Assembly (NCBI GenBank): GCA_013372975.1
Contig: JABXIS010000023.1
Span: 22,289-86,288, forward strand
Source of the DNA: Alphaproteobacteria bacterium
Lineage (GTDB): Bacteria > Pseudomonadota > Alphaproteobacteria > Sphingomonadales > Kordiimonadaceae
Length of the DNA: 64,000 bases
Reading direction: 5' to 3'
The notes beneath the pieces are model-generated. The model did not search any database. It was not told where the DNA came from and saw only the letters and a list, made by a program, of their open reading frames with translations. A program made the translations under genes and the position numbers. Within the stretch, counting starts at the first letter, position 1. Every line of letters starts with the position of its first letter. Shown here piece by piece: positions 56,568 to 64,000 of the stretch.

Positions 56568-58583
56568 CTAAGTATCGAGGAAGCTTCTGAGCTGACGCGA
56601 ACGGCTTGGATGCTTCAGTTTCCTGAGCGCCTTCGCCTGGATCTGACGAATACGTTCCCGTGTTACAGAGAACTGCTGGCCAACTTCTTCCAAAGTATGG
56701 TCTGTGTTCATGCCGATACCAAAACGCATGCGAAGCACACGTTCCTCGCGCGGGGTCAGGCTTGCCAATACGCGGGTCGTGGTTTCACGCAGGTTCGACT
56801 GGATCGCTGCATCCACAGGCAGAATCGCGTTCTTATCTTCGATAAAGTCACCCAGGTGGCTGTCTTCCTCGTCACCGATTGGTGTTTCGAGGGAGATTGG
56901 TTCCTTGGCGATCTTCATCACCTTGCGCACTTTCTCAAGCGGCATGGAGAGACGCTCTGCCAGTTCTTCCGGCGTGGCTTCCCGACCGATTTCATGCAAC
57001 ATCTGGCGACCTGTCCGCACCAGTTTATTGATCGTCTCGATCATGTGCACCGGAATACGGATCGTGCGCGCCTGATCGGCAATAGAGCGCGTGATCGCCT
57101 GCCGGATCCACCATGTAGCGTAAGTGGAGAACTTATAACCACGGCGATATTCGAACTTGTCCACCGCCTTCATCAGGCCAATATTGCCTTCCTGGATGAG
57201 GTCCAGGAATTGCAGGCCGCGGTTTGTGTATTTCTTGGCGATCGAAATCACCAGACGGAGGTTGGCTTCCACCATTTCTTTCTTAGCGATACGGGCTTCT
57301 TTCTCGCCCTTCTGCACCGTGCGAACGATGCGGCGGAATTCTGCAACATGCAAACCGGTACGGCCCACAATCTCGCCTACCTGATCACGGATATTGTTGA
57401 TCGCCACACCTTCAGCGGTCACAAAGGAAGCCCAGCCCTTGCCTTTCAGCTTGCCGACACGCTCGGCCCAGCCGTCTTCAAGTTCGTTACCCTGATATTC
57501 CTCAAGGAAAGCGGTGCGGGCAACTTTGTGGCTTTCAGCCAAACGCAGCAAACGGCCACTGAGGCTCATCAGGCGTTTGTTCAGGCCATAGAGCTCATCC
57601 ACCAGCTCTTCGATGCGCATGTTGTTGAACTTCACGCTGCTCACCAGTTCGATCAGCTCTTCACGCAACTTTTTGAAACGGCGCTCCTGTGCGGTTGACA
57701 ACGTGTCGCTCTGCACTGCGGCCGCAAGACGCGCATCCTGCAGCTTGGCATACTTTTTATAGGTCGCAGCAATCAGGCGGAACTTGTCAATCGTGTCCGG
57801 CTTCAGATGCGCTTCCATGGCGGAAAGCGACATTGCCGCTTCTTCGTCATCATCGTCATCGTCTTCATCATTGTTGCCAGAGCCGTCGTTGTTCCCGTCG
57901 CCCTCTTCAGCGTCGCCTTTGTCGTCGCTGTCGTCTTTATCATCAGCGCCTTCGGCACCCTCTTTCATGACATCGCCGCCATCCTCGTCCTCGAGGTCAG
58001 CACTGTCAGGCTCTTTGCCAAGAGTGGCTTCAAGGTCGATAATATCACGGAGAAGCATATCTTCATTTTCAAGGCGCTCGGCCCATTCAATGATGGCGCG
58101 GAATGTCAGCGGGCTCATGCAAAGCCCCTCGATCATTGTAGCCCGGCCAGCCTCGATCCGCTTGGCGATGGCGATCTCGCCTTCGCGTGACAAGAGTTCA
58201 ACAGACCCCATTTCGCGCAGATACATGCGCACAGGATCGTCCGTGCGATCACCGGCTTCTTTCTTGTCGGTGGTCTTGAATTCTTCTTTCTCTTCGCTTT
58301 CTTCCTCGGAAGAATCGTCACTGTCTGAATCGTCAGGCTCGTCACCATCGGTCACGTTGATACCCATCTCAGACAGCATGGTCATGATGTCCTCGATTTT
58401 CTCGGACGACATTTCCTCTGTCGGCAAAGCGGCGTTCAGCTCATCATACGAGATGTAGCCACGCTCCTTTGCCTTTGCGATCATCTTCTTGACGGCAGCT
58501 TCCGTGCTATCGCCCATCGACCGTTCATTGTTGTCGTCGGAGCCGGTTGCTTTTTCGTCTTCCTGATTCGCATTCGTTGCCAT
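56568..58583 (-). CDS. rpoD: RNA polymerase primary sigma factor RpoD
   Basis: 671 residues. Region 1.1 is at the N-terminus ([11 protein letters not shown]), followed by a very acidic stretch ([18 protein letters not shown]), region 1.2 ([29 protein letters not shown]), an acidic non-conserved insertion with runs of Asp (near residue 240), region 2 ([60 protein letters not shown]), region 3 and region 4 ([27 protein letters not shown]). Housekeeping sigma factor. It lies 44 bp after dnaG, the classical macromolecular-synthesis order. Confidence 0.98.
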   Translation of the reverse strand: MATNANQEDEKATGSDDNNERSMGDSTEAAVKKMIAKAKERGYISYDELNAALPTEEMSSEKIEDIMTMLSEMGINVTDGDEPDDSDSDDSSEEESEEKEEFKTTDKKEAGDRTDDPVRMYLREMGSVELLSREGEIAIAKRIEAGRATMIEGLCMSPLTFRAIIEWAERLENEDMLLRDIIDLEATLGKEPDSADLEDEDGGDVMKEGAEGADDKDDSDDKGDAEEGDGNNDGSGNNDEDDDDDDEEAAMSLSAMEAHLKPDTIDKFRLIAATYKKYAKLQDARLAAAVQSDTLSTAQERRFKKLREELIELVSSVKFNNMRIEELVDELYGLNKRLMSLSGRLLRLAESHKVARTAFLEEYQGNELEDGWAERVGKLKGKGWASFVTAEGVAINNIRDQVGEIVGRTGLHVAEFRRIVRTVQKGEKEARIAKKEMVEANLRLVISIAKKYTNRGLQFLDLIQEGNIGLMKAVDKFEYRRGYKFSTYATWWIRQAITRSIADQARTIRIPVHMIETINKLVRTGRQMLHEIGREATPEELAERLSMPLEKVRKVMKIAKEPISLETPIGDEEDSHLGDFIEDKNAILPVDAAIQSNLRETTTRVLASLTPREERVLRMRFGIGMNTDHTLEEVGQQFSVTRERIRQIQAKALRKLKHPSRSRQLRSFLDT

Positions 58584-58626
58584 GTATTTTTTCTCCAGAT
58601 CTGCGCGAATCGCAGTCTATACCATA

Positions 58627-60555
58627 TTAATTGAAAGAAAACCTGCCTGATTCGAGCCGGTAACCCTCTTTATCTGCTTCTTTTTCCTCAAGGGCCCTGA
58701 AAGCCTCTTGTGCCGCCAAAAATCGGTCCTTGTTTTCTTCTGTCATATCAGCCGCAAACTCGGCTTCGGCCTGCTCGTAAGCCGCTTTTGCCGCCGTAAT
58801 ATGCTGAAACCGGGAGACAATATGCTCGAATCCGGTAAGGGCGTCTGACAGTGCCGCCTCGCTCCAGGCGAACCAATCATCCCTGAGCGCGCGTTCACCG
58901 AGCAGTTTCTCAAGCGCCACCATCTCTGGCCTCGCTTCCAGATAGGTAATCACTGCCTCATGGTCAAGAGTATCTCCAAGCGCAGCCTTCTCCAGCAGTG
59001 CATTTCTGAGACCATCAAGCCCCTGGGTGCCGAACTCAAGGCCCGCGACAAGCTCTTCATGTTTGATCAGGATTTCGGGGTGGTGAACAAGCGTCAGGAT
59101 AATGACCTTTTCCATCCGATCTGTTACCGGGCGTCCCTTGTCTCCTTGAGCGAAGGCAGTTCTCCCAAGGCCGCCGCCTTGTTGCCACGGCTGGAACGGG
59201 CCAGCGTTCTTCTTTTGAAAACCACCTGTTTTTACCTGAGGCCGACCCTGCGGCCCGCGTGCGCGCCCCTGCGCGGTATCTTTGCGCTGTGGTTTGAAAT
59301 GCTCCCAAATCCGGTTTCGGAATTCGGTTTGATAAAGCTTTTTGACATTCTCGTCCTGAATTTCAGAGAGCGTGCCAAAAATCTTCTTCTCAAGCCCCGC
59401 CCTACGCTCAGGCGTATCAGCGGACACACCTTCCGTGAGATTGCGCCACAGCACATTCACCAAGGGGTCGGCCTTGTCGATCAACCTTTCAATCGCGGCC
59501 TTGCCTTCGCGCTGCACCAAGCTATCCGGGTCATCGCCATCCGGCATAATGATGAACCTGAGCGATTTACCGGGGCGCAGCATCGGCAGCGCCCGTTCCA
59601 CCGCGCGGCTGGCAGCGCGCATGCCTGCATTATCCCCATCAAACGAAAGGATCGGCTCGTCCGCCATATGCCACAAGTGGGAAATCTGTTCTTCTGTGAG
59701 AGCGGTACCGAGGGGCGCCACAGCATAAGGGATGCCATACTGCGCCAGCGCAATCACATCCATATAACCTTCAACCACCATAACCTGCCCGGCATCATAT
59801 GAAGCCGCGCGTGCATTGGCCCAATTATAAAGCGTCGCCCCCTTATGGAAGAGCGTGGTTTCAGGGCTGTTCAGGTATTTAGCTTTCACATCCTTCGACA
59901 GCGCCCTGCCACCGAACGCAATCACGCGACCCTGACGGTCTGTGATCGGGAACATCAGGCGATCCCTGAACCGGTCATAGCTGGCGCCACCGTCCTCGGG
60001 TTTGATCAACATGCCTGTTTCGATCAGTTGATCTTCACCAATACCGCGCGCGATCATGGCGTCCTTCAGCGCCGTGCGCGAAGCCGGGGCATAGCCAAGG
60101 CCGAACTTCTCGATGGTTTCGTCCGTTAGCCCCCTGCCCTTGACATAATCGTAAGCAGCGCGGCCGATCTGGCCCTTGAGCTGCGCCATATACCATTTGG
60201 ACACCGTCTCCATTGCTTCAGAGAGCGTGCCACGCTTTTTGTCCCGCTCGATCTGCTGCGGGGTCTGTCGCGGCATTTCCATGCCAGCTTCACCCGCCAG
60301 CACTTCGATGGCCTCCATGAACTCCATGCCCTGTGTGCCCATCACAAAGTCGATCACACTACCATGGGCGCCGCAACCGAAGCAGTGGTAGAAGCCTTTC
60401 TGGTCATTCACAGTAAAGGACGGTGTTTTTTCATTGTGAAACGGGCACAAACCCTGGTGCTCACGCCCCGCACGCGTCAGCTTTACCTGCCGCCCGACAA
60501 CGTCGGACAGGGTAAACCTGTGTTTCAGCTCATCCAGAAACTGCGGACTAAGCAC
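58627..60555 (-). CDS. dnaG: DNA primase
   Basis: About 642 residues. The N-terminal CHC2 zinc-binding domain is complete (CPFHNEKTPSFTV...YHCFGCGAHG, residues about 38-64), the RNA-polymerase/Toprim domain has FGGRALS, VVEGYMDVIAL and LSFDGDNAGMRAASRA (acidic residues for metal), and the C-terminal region holds the DnaB-binding helical domain. It makes primers for lagging-strand synthesis. GTG at 60555 is favoured because AGGTGG stands 5 nt upstream; another GTG at 60564 lacks a ribosome site. It is upstream of rpoD in the same direction. Confidence 0.97.
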   Translation of the reverse strand: MLSPQFLDELKHRFTLSDVVGRQVKLTRAGREHQGLCPFHNEKTPSFTVNDQKGFYHCFGCGAHGSVIDFVMGTQGMEFMEAIEVLAGEAGMEMPRQTPQQIERDKKRGTLSEAMETVSKWYMAQLKGQIGRAAYDYVKGRGLTDETIEKFGLGYAPASRTALKDAMIARGIGEDQLIETGMLIKPEDGGASYDRFRDRLMFPITDRQGRVIAFGGRALSKDVKAKYLNSPETTLFHKGATLYNWANARAASYDAGQVMVVEGYMDVIALAQYGIPYAVAPLGTALTEEQISHLWHMADEPILSFDGDNAGMRAASRAVERALPMLRPGKSLRFIIMPDGDDPDSLVQREGKAAIERLIDKADPLVNVLWRNLTEGVSADTPERRAGLEKKIFGTLSEIQDENVKKLYQTEFRNRIWEHFKPQRKDTAQGRARGPQGRPQVKTGGFQKKNAGPFQPWQQGGGLGRTAFAQGDKGRPVTDRMEKVIILTLVHHPEILIKHEELVAGLEFGTQGLDGLRNALLEKAALGDTLDHEAVITYLEARPEMVALEKLLGERALRDDWFAWSEAALSDALTGFEHIVSRFQHITAAKAAYEQAEAEFAADMTEENKDRFLAAQEAFRALEEKEADKEGYRLESGRFSFN

Positions 60556-60677
60556 AATGACCACCTATTCGAAAGACAGAAAAACCGCCTGTTGGCAGGA
60601 TGCCAAGCTCTTGCAACTTGTTTAGCGGAGAAACCTTGCACGAGTCTATATCAGACGAACATGAAAACAGTCTGGCA

Positions 60678-61589
60678 TCAGTTTTCCGTCAGAAATTGCT
60701 GCAGATCGATTTCCATTTGATCCATTTCGTCATGCAGCCATTTCACAAACATCGCCACATTCTCCGAGGGCGGCTCCTCTGACGCCACAGTATAAAAACA
60801 AAACCCGTTGCTGGACGCTTTCCCTTTCACGCACCTGAGCCTGCCATCAATGAGCGCCTGCGCGGCCGTTGCCAGGGGGGCCATTCCAATTCCAGCACCC
60901 ACAATAGCGGCCTGCACCAGAAGGCCGGAATGGCTATAGGTTTTCCCGAAGTCAGGATTGTTAAGCTCCAGCCCGTTATGAAACAACCAATCGTTCCAAT
61001 AACTGCGGTCCTCATATCCAATCAGCGGGAAGTCACCAAGCTCCTGGGCGGTGATATCGCGCCCGCCTGCCAATTCAGGAGCATAAACGGGCATATATTT
61101 TTCGATGCGCATCGGCTTCACACCGGGCGGCAACTTTCTCAGCCACCCACCGCGAATGGCCAGATCATAGCCTTCCGCGGCCACATCCACCTGGTGGTCA
61201 TCCGCATTCACCCGGATATCAATCTCAGGGTGCGCCATATTGAACCTCGGCAGGCGAGGAATAAGCCACTGGATCGCAAAGGAATGATAGGCAGACAACC
61301 GGATCACATTGGGTTCATGTCGACGCATCAGCGTGGTGATCCTGTCATCAATGCCCTCCAGCGCCTGTTTGACCGACTTGGCCAAGGCCCGCCCTGCTGG
61401 CGTTAGCTCAATCTCGCGCGGACGTCGGATGAAAAGCGCAAAACCAAGCTGATCCTCCAGCCCCTTCACCTGTTGGCTAACGGCAGATTGGGTTCGCCCC
61501 AGTTCCTTGGCCGCCAGCGTCAGGCTGCCGTGGCGCGCCGCTGCATCGAAGGCCAGCAGGCCGGAAAGGGAGCGAAGCTTGTATCGCAT
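60678..61589 (-). CDS. LysR-family transcriptional regulator, GcvA-like
   Basis: 303 residues. The N-terminal winged helix is typical (LSGLLAFDAAARHGSLTLAAKELGRTQSAVSQQVKGLEDQLGFALFIRR), followed by the periplasmic-binding-protein-like effector domain (VIRLSAYHSFAIQWLIPRLPRF, then GYDLAIRGGWL). The pattern SFAxxWLIPRLxxF is typical of the GcvA branch. It is divergent from a 69-residue hypothetical gene at 61694, with a 104-bp AT-rich gap that contains short T-N11-A-like symmetry but no clear operator. Effector and target unknown. Confidence 0.92.
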   Translation of the reverse strand: MRYKLRSLSGLLAFDAAARHGSLTLAAKELGRTQSAVSQQVKGLEDQLGFALFIRRPREIELTPAGRALAKSVKQALEGIDDRITTLMRRHEPNVIRLSAYHSFAIQWLIPRLPRFNMAHPEIDIRVNADDHQVDVAAEGYDLAIRGGWLRKLPPGVKPMRIEKYMPVYAPELAGGRDITAQELGDFPLIGYEDRSYWNDWLFHNGLELNNPDFGKTYSHSGLLVQAAIVGAGIGMAPLATAAQALIDGRLRCVKGKASSNGFCFYTVASEEPPSENVAMFVKWLHDEMDQMEIDLQQFLTEN

Positions 61590-61693
61590 GAATATTCCTT
61601 AATATTTCTAAGTCAAAGCCTGAGAACTACGAATTTGTATATTCCCCACATCAGTATCATATTCAAGCCCATAACAAACGACACGAGGCGAAA

Positions 61694-61903
61694 ATGACTG
61701 ATAAAGCAACAAGAAATACTGACGACACATATAAGAGGGGCTTTCTCTCACGGCTTCTGGTTAGTCTTGCACCCCAAGATGAACTTATGCGGTACGCGGC
61801 CATGCAGGCACCCAAGGACGAGCGCATCGGTGAAGAAACAGACCATGAAGGCAAACCGATGATCATCCTGACACGATCCGCCAGGCACCTGGGCACTGTA
61901 TGA
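61694..61903 (+). CDS. Hypothetical 69-residue protein
   Basis: ATG is preceded by GAGGCGAAA, a good ribosome site. The protein starts MTDKATRNTDDTYKRGFLSRL and ends with ILTRSARHLGTV. It is hydrophilic, without signal peptide or membrane helix, and I do not recognise a family. It is divergent from the LysR gene and followed by a perfect 10-bp terminator-like hairpin, which supports it as a real single-gene unit. It may be the LysR target (inference by position). Confidence 0.6.
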   Translation: MTDKATRNTDDTYKRGFLSRLLVSLAPQDELMRYAAMQAPKDERIGEETDHEGKPMIILTRSARHLGTV

Positions 61904-61948
61904 GCCCGCGAAGATCCTGGCGAACGACCTTTACCCCCACGACAGCGA

Positions 61949-61981
61949 AAGGGGCTTGACCACCTCGCGGCCAAGCCCCTT
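61949..61981 (+). terminator. Hairpin after the 69-residue gene
   Basis: AAGGGGCTTG (61949-61958) pairs perfectly with CAAGCCCCTT (61972-61981) around 13 nt. It lies 45 bp after the stop codon and is followed by ATAAATT rather than a T run. Confidence 0.6.
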
Positions 61982-61995
61982 ATAAATTCCGCCCT

Positions 61996-62029
61996 AAAAA
62001 AATCGCCCGACACAGATGCGCCGAGCGAT
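61996..62029 (-). terminator. Intrinsic terminator after the yqeY-like gene
   Basis: On the minus strand ATCGCTCGGCGCA and TGTGTCGGGCGAT (62029-62002) form a long stem with some G-U pairs, followed immediately by a T run (62002-61996). It lies 25 bp after the stop codon. Confidence 0.8.
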
Positions 62030-62053
62030 CCTGATATAAACGCTTAACACCTG

Positions 62054-62509
62054 CTAGCTGAGCATGCCCTTGATGGTAACGCTGGCTTTGGCAAAATCCA
62101 TCTGGCCTGCATATTTGGCCTTAAGCGCCCCCATGCAGCGGCCAATATCTTTCAGACCCTCAGCACCCAGTTCCGCCACAACGCTTTCACACGCCGCTTT
62201 GATTTCTGCATCGGACATCTGCTTTGGCAGGAATTCTTCGATGATCGCGATTTCTTCTCTCTCGCGCTCAGCCAGTTCGCAACGGCCTGCTTCTTCATAG
62301 GCCTTGATGCTGTCCCGGCGCTGCTTGACCATCTTCGACAATATGTCGGTGATCACAGCATCATCGTCCCGATCAGCGCTATCGGCTGTCCGGAGCTCAA
62401 TATCTTTTTCTTTAATCGCCGCCAAAATAAGGCGAACAGTCGACAATTTGCGTGCTTCTTTCGCCCGCATGGCAGCCTTCATAGACTGGTTCAGTTCGTC
62501 GCGTAACAT
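62054..62509 (-). CDS. GatB/YqeY domain protein
   Basis: 151 residues, the normal size of a YqeY protein. Motifs: MKAAMRAKEARKLSTVRLILAAIKEKDIE at the N-terminus and IEEFLPKQMSDAEIKAACESVVAELGAEGLKDIGRCMGALKAKYAGQMDFA, the GatB/Yqey signature (the GxxMGxxM/LK element). These proteins resemble the tRNA-binding tail of the amidotransferase subunit GatB; their stand-alone role is not settled. It is divergent from carA and lies near dnaG-rpoD, a neighbourhood common in alphaproteobacteria. Confidence 0.92.
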   Translation of the reverse strand: MLRDELNQSMKAAMRAKEARKLSTVRLILAAIKEKDIELRTADSADRDDDAVITDILSKMVKQRRDSIKAYEEAGRCELAEREREEIAIIEEFLPKQMSDAEIKAACESVVAELGAEGLKDIGRCMGALKAKYAGQMDFAKASVTIKGMLS

Positions 62510-62630
62510 AAGGTACCACCCTGACTTTACGAGTCGGAAGCGCCCATCATACCGTATCCACCGCCAGCAGGCAAATCGGAAGCGCCATATAACCCATTGT
62601 TTTTATTGGATATTTTTTTAAATTCTTTAC

Positions 62631-62659
62631 TTGACCCTCAAGGTCGTTTTGCTTATTGT
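62631..62659 (+). promoter_or_regulatory. Sigma-70 type promoter for carAB
   Basis: TTGACC (62631-62636) and TATTGT (62654-62659) are spaced by 17 bp, about 115 bp before the carA ATG. A small hairpin (CCCCTT/AAGGGG) lies in the leader near 62717-62736. Confidence 0.5.
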
Positions 62660-62774
62660 CCCGTCAATTTGGCCGGCGCCCACCGGCGCGCAAAAGCGTG
62701 CCGTTCTACCGGCAACCCCTTTGTTTTGCAAGGGGGATCTTGTGTGAAACCAATGGCAGGAGGAACCAGCCCCC

Positions 62775-63956
62775 ATGACCGACTCCACACTCCCCACTCA
62801 GCGACCAGCTGAGGATATCACCGCCGCTCTTGTTCTTGCAGACGGCACAGTCTTTTGGGGATATGGATTCGGAAGGGTTGGCGATGCCGTCGGCGAAGTC
62901 TGTTTCAATACATCCATGACAGGCTATCAGGAGATCCTGACCGACCCCTCCTACGCGGGCCAGATCATCACCTTCACATTCCCCCATGTGGGCAATGTGG
63001 GCACAAATATAGAAGACATGGAGCGCGAAGGCGCTGCTTCCCGCGGGCTTGTGATCCGCGAGGACATCACCGAGCCTGCCAACTTCCGGGCGCTCAAGCA
63101 CCTGAATGACTGGTGCGCCGAGATGAACCTTGTGGGCATTGCGGGCGTGGACACACGCAGACTGACTCGCCATATCCGGGCAAACGGCGCACCGCACGGT
63201 GTGATCGCCTATAATAAGGACGGCGAATTTGATATCCCGGCGCTTCTGAAAAAAGCAAAAGAATGGCCCGGCCTTGAAGGCATGGATCTGGCGAAGGATG
63301 TAACCTGCAGCACCAACCGCGAATGGACCGGCGCACGCTGGACCATCAAAGACGGTTACGCTGACCTTACGGACGCCAAGGCCCATGTGGTTGCCGTCGA
63401 TTATGGCGCCAAGGATAATATCCTGCGATGCCTTGCCGCCACCGGCGCGCGGGTAACGGTTGTGCCCGCCACAGCAAGCTTCGACGAGATCATGGGCCTG
63501 AACCCGGACGGGATTTTCCTGTCGAACGGCCCGGGTGACCCGGCGGCCACAGGCGAATATGCCCTGCCGGTGATCCACAAGATGATCGAAACAGGACTGC
63601 CGATCTTCGGCATCTGCCTTGGGCACCAGCTTCTGGCGCTGGCGTTCGGCGGCAAGACATACAAGATGCACCAGGGCCACCGGGGTGCGAACCACCCGGT
63701 GCAGGACCTGCGCACCGGCAAAGTGGAAATCACCAGCATGAACCACGGCTTCTCGGTAGATGGCGACAGCCTGCCCGAGAATGTGAAGATCAGCCATGTT
63801 TCCCTGTTTGATAAAACAGTGTGCGGCATTGAATGCACAGACAAGCCGATCTTCTCGGTGCAGCAGCACCCCGAGGCCTCGCCCGGCCCGCAGGACAGCT
63901 TCTATCTGTTCGAACAATTCATGGACATGATCCAGAACCACAAAAACGCAGCCTAA
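62775..63956 (+). CDS. carA: Carbamoyl-phosphate synthase small subunit
   Basis: 393 residues, full length. The N-terminal CPSase small-chain domain (LVLADGTVFWGYGFGRVGDAVGEVCFNTSMTGYQEILTDPSYAGQII) is followed by a class I glutamine amidotransferase with catalytic Cys in PIFGICLGHQLLALAFGG and the His-Glu pair in VQQHPEASPG. It supplies ammonia from glutamine to CarB for carbamoyl phosphate, used in arginine and pyrimidine synthesis. GGAGGA precedes the ATG. The carB start follows 18 bp later. Confidence 0.98.
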   Translation: MTDSTLPTQRPAEDITAALVLADGTVFWGYGFGRVGDAVGEVCFNTSMTGYQEILTDPSYAGQIITFTFPHVGNVGTNIEDMEREGAASRGLVIREDITEPANFRALKHLNDWCAEMNLVGIAGVDTRRLTRHIRANGAPHGVIAYNKDGEFDIPALLKKAKEWPGLEGMDLAKDVTCSTNREWTGARWTIKDGYADLTDAKAHVVAVDYGAKDNILRCLAATGARVTVVPATASFDEIMGLNPDGIFLSNGPGDPAATGEYALPVIHKMIETGLPIFGICLGHQLLALAFGGKTYKMHQGHRGANHPVQDLRTGKVEITSMNHGFSVDGDSLPENVKISHVSLFDKTVCGIECTDKPIFSVQQHPEASPGPQDSFYLFEQFMDMIQNHKNAA

Positions 63957-63974
63957 GATCAAGGGACCGAAACA

Positions 63975-64000
63975 ATGCCAAAAAGAACTGATATCGAAAG
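63975..64000 (+). CDS. carB: Carbamoyl-phosphate synthase large subunit, first codons only
   Basis: ATG at 63975 begins MPKRTDIE, the usual N-terminus of CarB, and the frame runs off the window. It follows carA by 18 bp with AAGGGA about 9 nt before the ATG. Identity rests on these eight residues plus the carA neighbour. Confidence 0.85.

Noticed and set aside
56610..57698. Open frame of 362 codons antisense to rpoD
   Set aside because: Shadow of the highly conserved regions 2-4 of rpoD; no ribosome site and no domain.
62706..63962. Long open frame of 418 codons antisense to carA
   Set aside because: It lies fully opposite a textbook carA with intact catalytic motifs; its protein has no recognisable domain and the composition of a shadow frame.
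1..64000. CRISPR arrays, insertion sequences and rRNA genes
   Set aside because: I found no regularly spaced repeats, no transposase gene and no rRNA-like sequence in the window.

Overview
The window is from a Gram-negative bacterium, most likely a marine-type alphaproteobacterium. This is an inference from gene families and order: dnaG next to rpoD and close to a yqeY homologue and carAB, an ECF-sigma/FecR/TonB receptor cassette whose receptor has an STN domain, DUF4345, MgtC, MuiA/DUF4139 and an alphaproteobacterial-style flagellin. Gene density is high and both strands are used. One tRNA with a CAU anticodon is present. I saw no rRNA, CRISPR array or insertion sequence.

Layout. 1-5.6 kb: the 3' part of a hydantoinase/5-oxoprolinase (HyuA-HyuB fusion), then a cytochrome P450 overlapping a GMC alcohol/choline dehydrogenase. 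5.6-11.8 kb: two universal stress proteins, a hybrid histidine kinase, a DUF423 protein and a PepSY / response regulator / histidine kinase operon. FNR/FixK-type palindromes precede both usp genes. 11.9-21.7 kb: a glycosyltransferase, an AmgK-like sugar kinase, a GNAT acetyltransferase with a long folded leader, two small membrane proteins, an XRE regulator, an MFS transporter, an enoyl-CoA hydratase, MarR and TetR regulators with visible palindromic operators, a MuiA-like protein and a cold-shock protein. 21.7-27.0 kb: thrS behind a structured leader, and hrpB.

27.2-37.5 kb is the most cassette-like part. It holds an XRE regulator, an N-acyl-D-amino-acid deacylase, an M14 carboxypeptidase, a D-amino-acid dehydrogenase, a 1119-residue TonB receptor, FecR, a FecI-like ECF sigma factor and a tyrosine recombinase. 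Apart from the ends, the order reads as sense (FecR/sigma), import (TonB receptor), cleave and deacylate (carboxypeptidase, deacylase) and oxidise (DadA) for D-amino-acid-containing peptides. The same two-part promoter-like motif (TGGAGGG, 13 nt, TGCGTAATCA) stands before both the sigma gene and the receptor gene. A 13-bp direct repeat lies just outside each end.

37.5-51.2 kb: an RND exporter and then a stress cluster: FNT-family channel, lipoprotein, MscS channel, KdpE-like regulator, YfdX-like protein, an entericidin-like micro-lipoprotein, holin-like and DUF883 proteins, MgtC, a receiver-only regulator, a KdpD-like kinase reduced to its Usp part, Dps, a tiny membrane protein, the tRNA and two tandem PspB-like proteins. 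51.3-64 kb: an M18 aminopeptidase, a flagellin whose ribosome-binding region lies in a perfect hairpin, a TPR-sulfotransferase, a retropepsin-like protease, rpoD, dnaG, a LysR regulator, yqeY, carA and the first codons of carB.

Start codons were chosen by Shine-Dalgarno match, signal peptides and domain limits, so several are shorter than the longest open frame. All functional calls come from reading motifs by eye; no database search was run.
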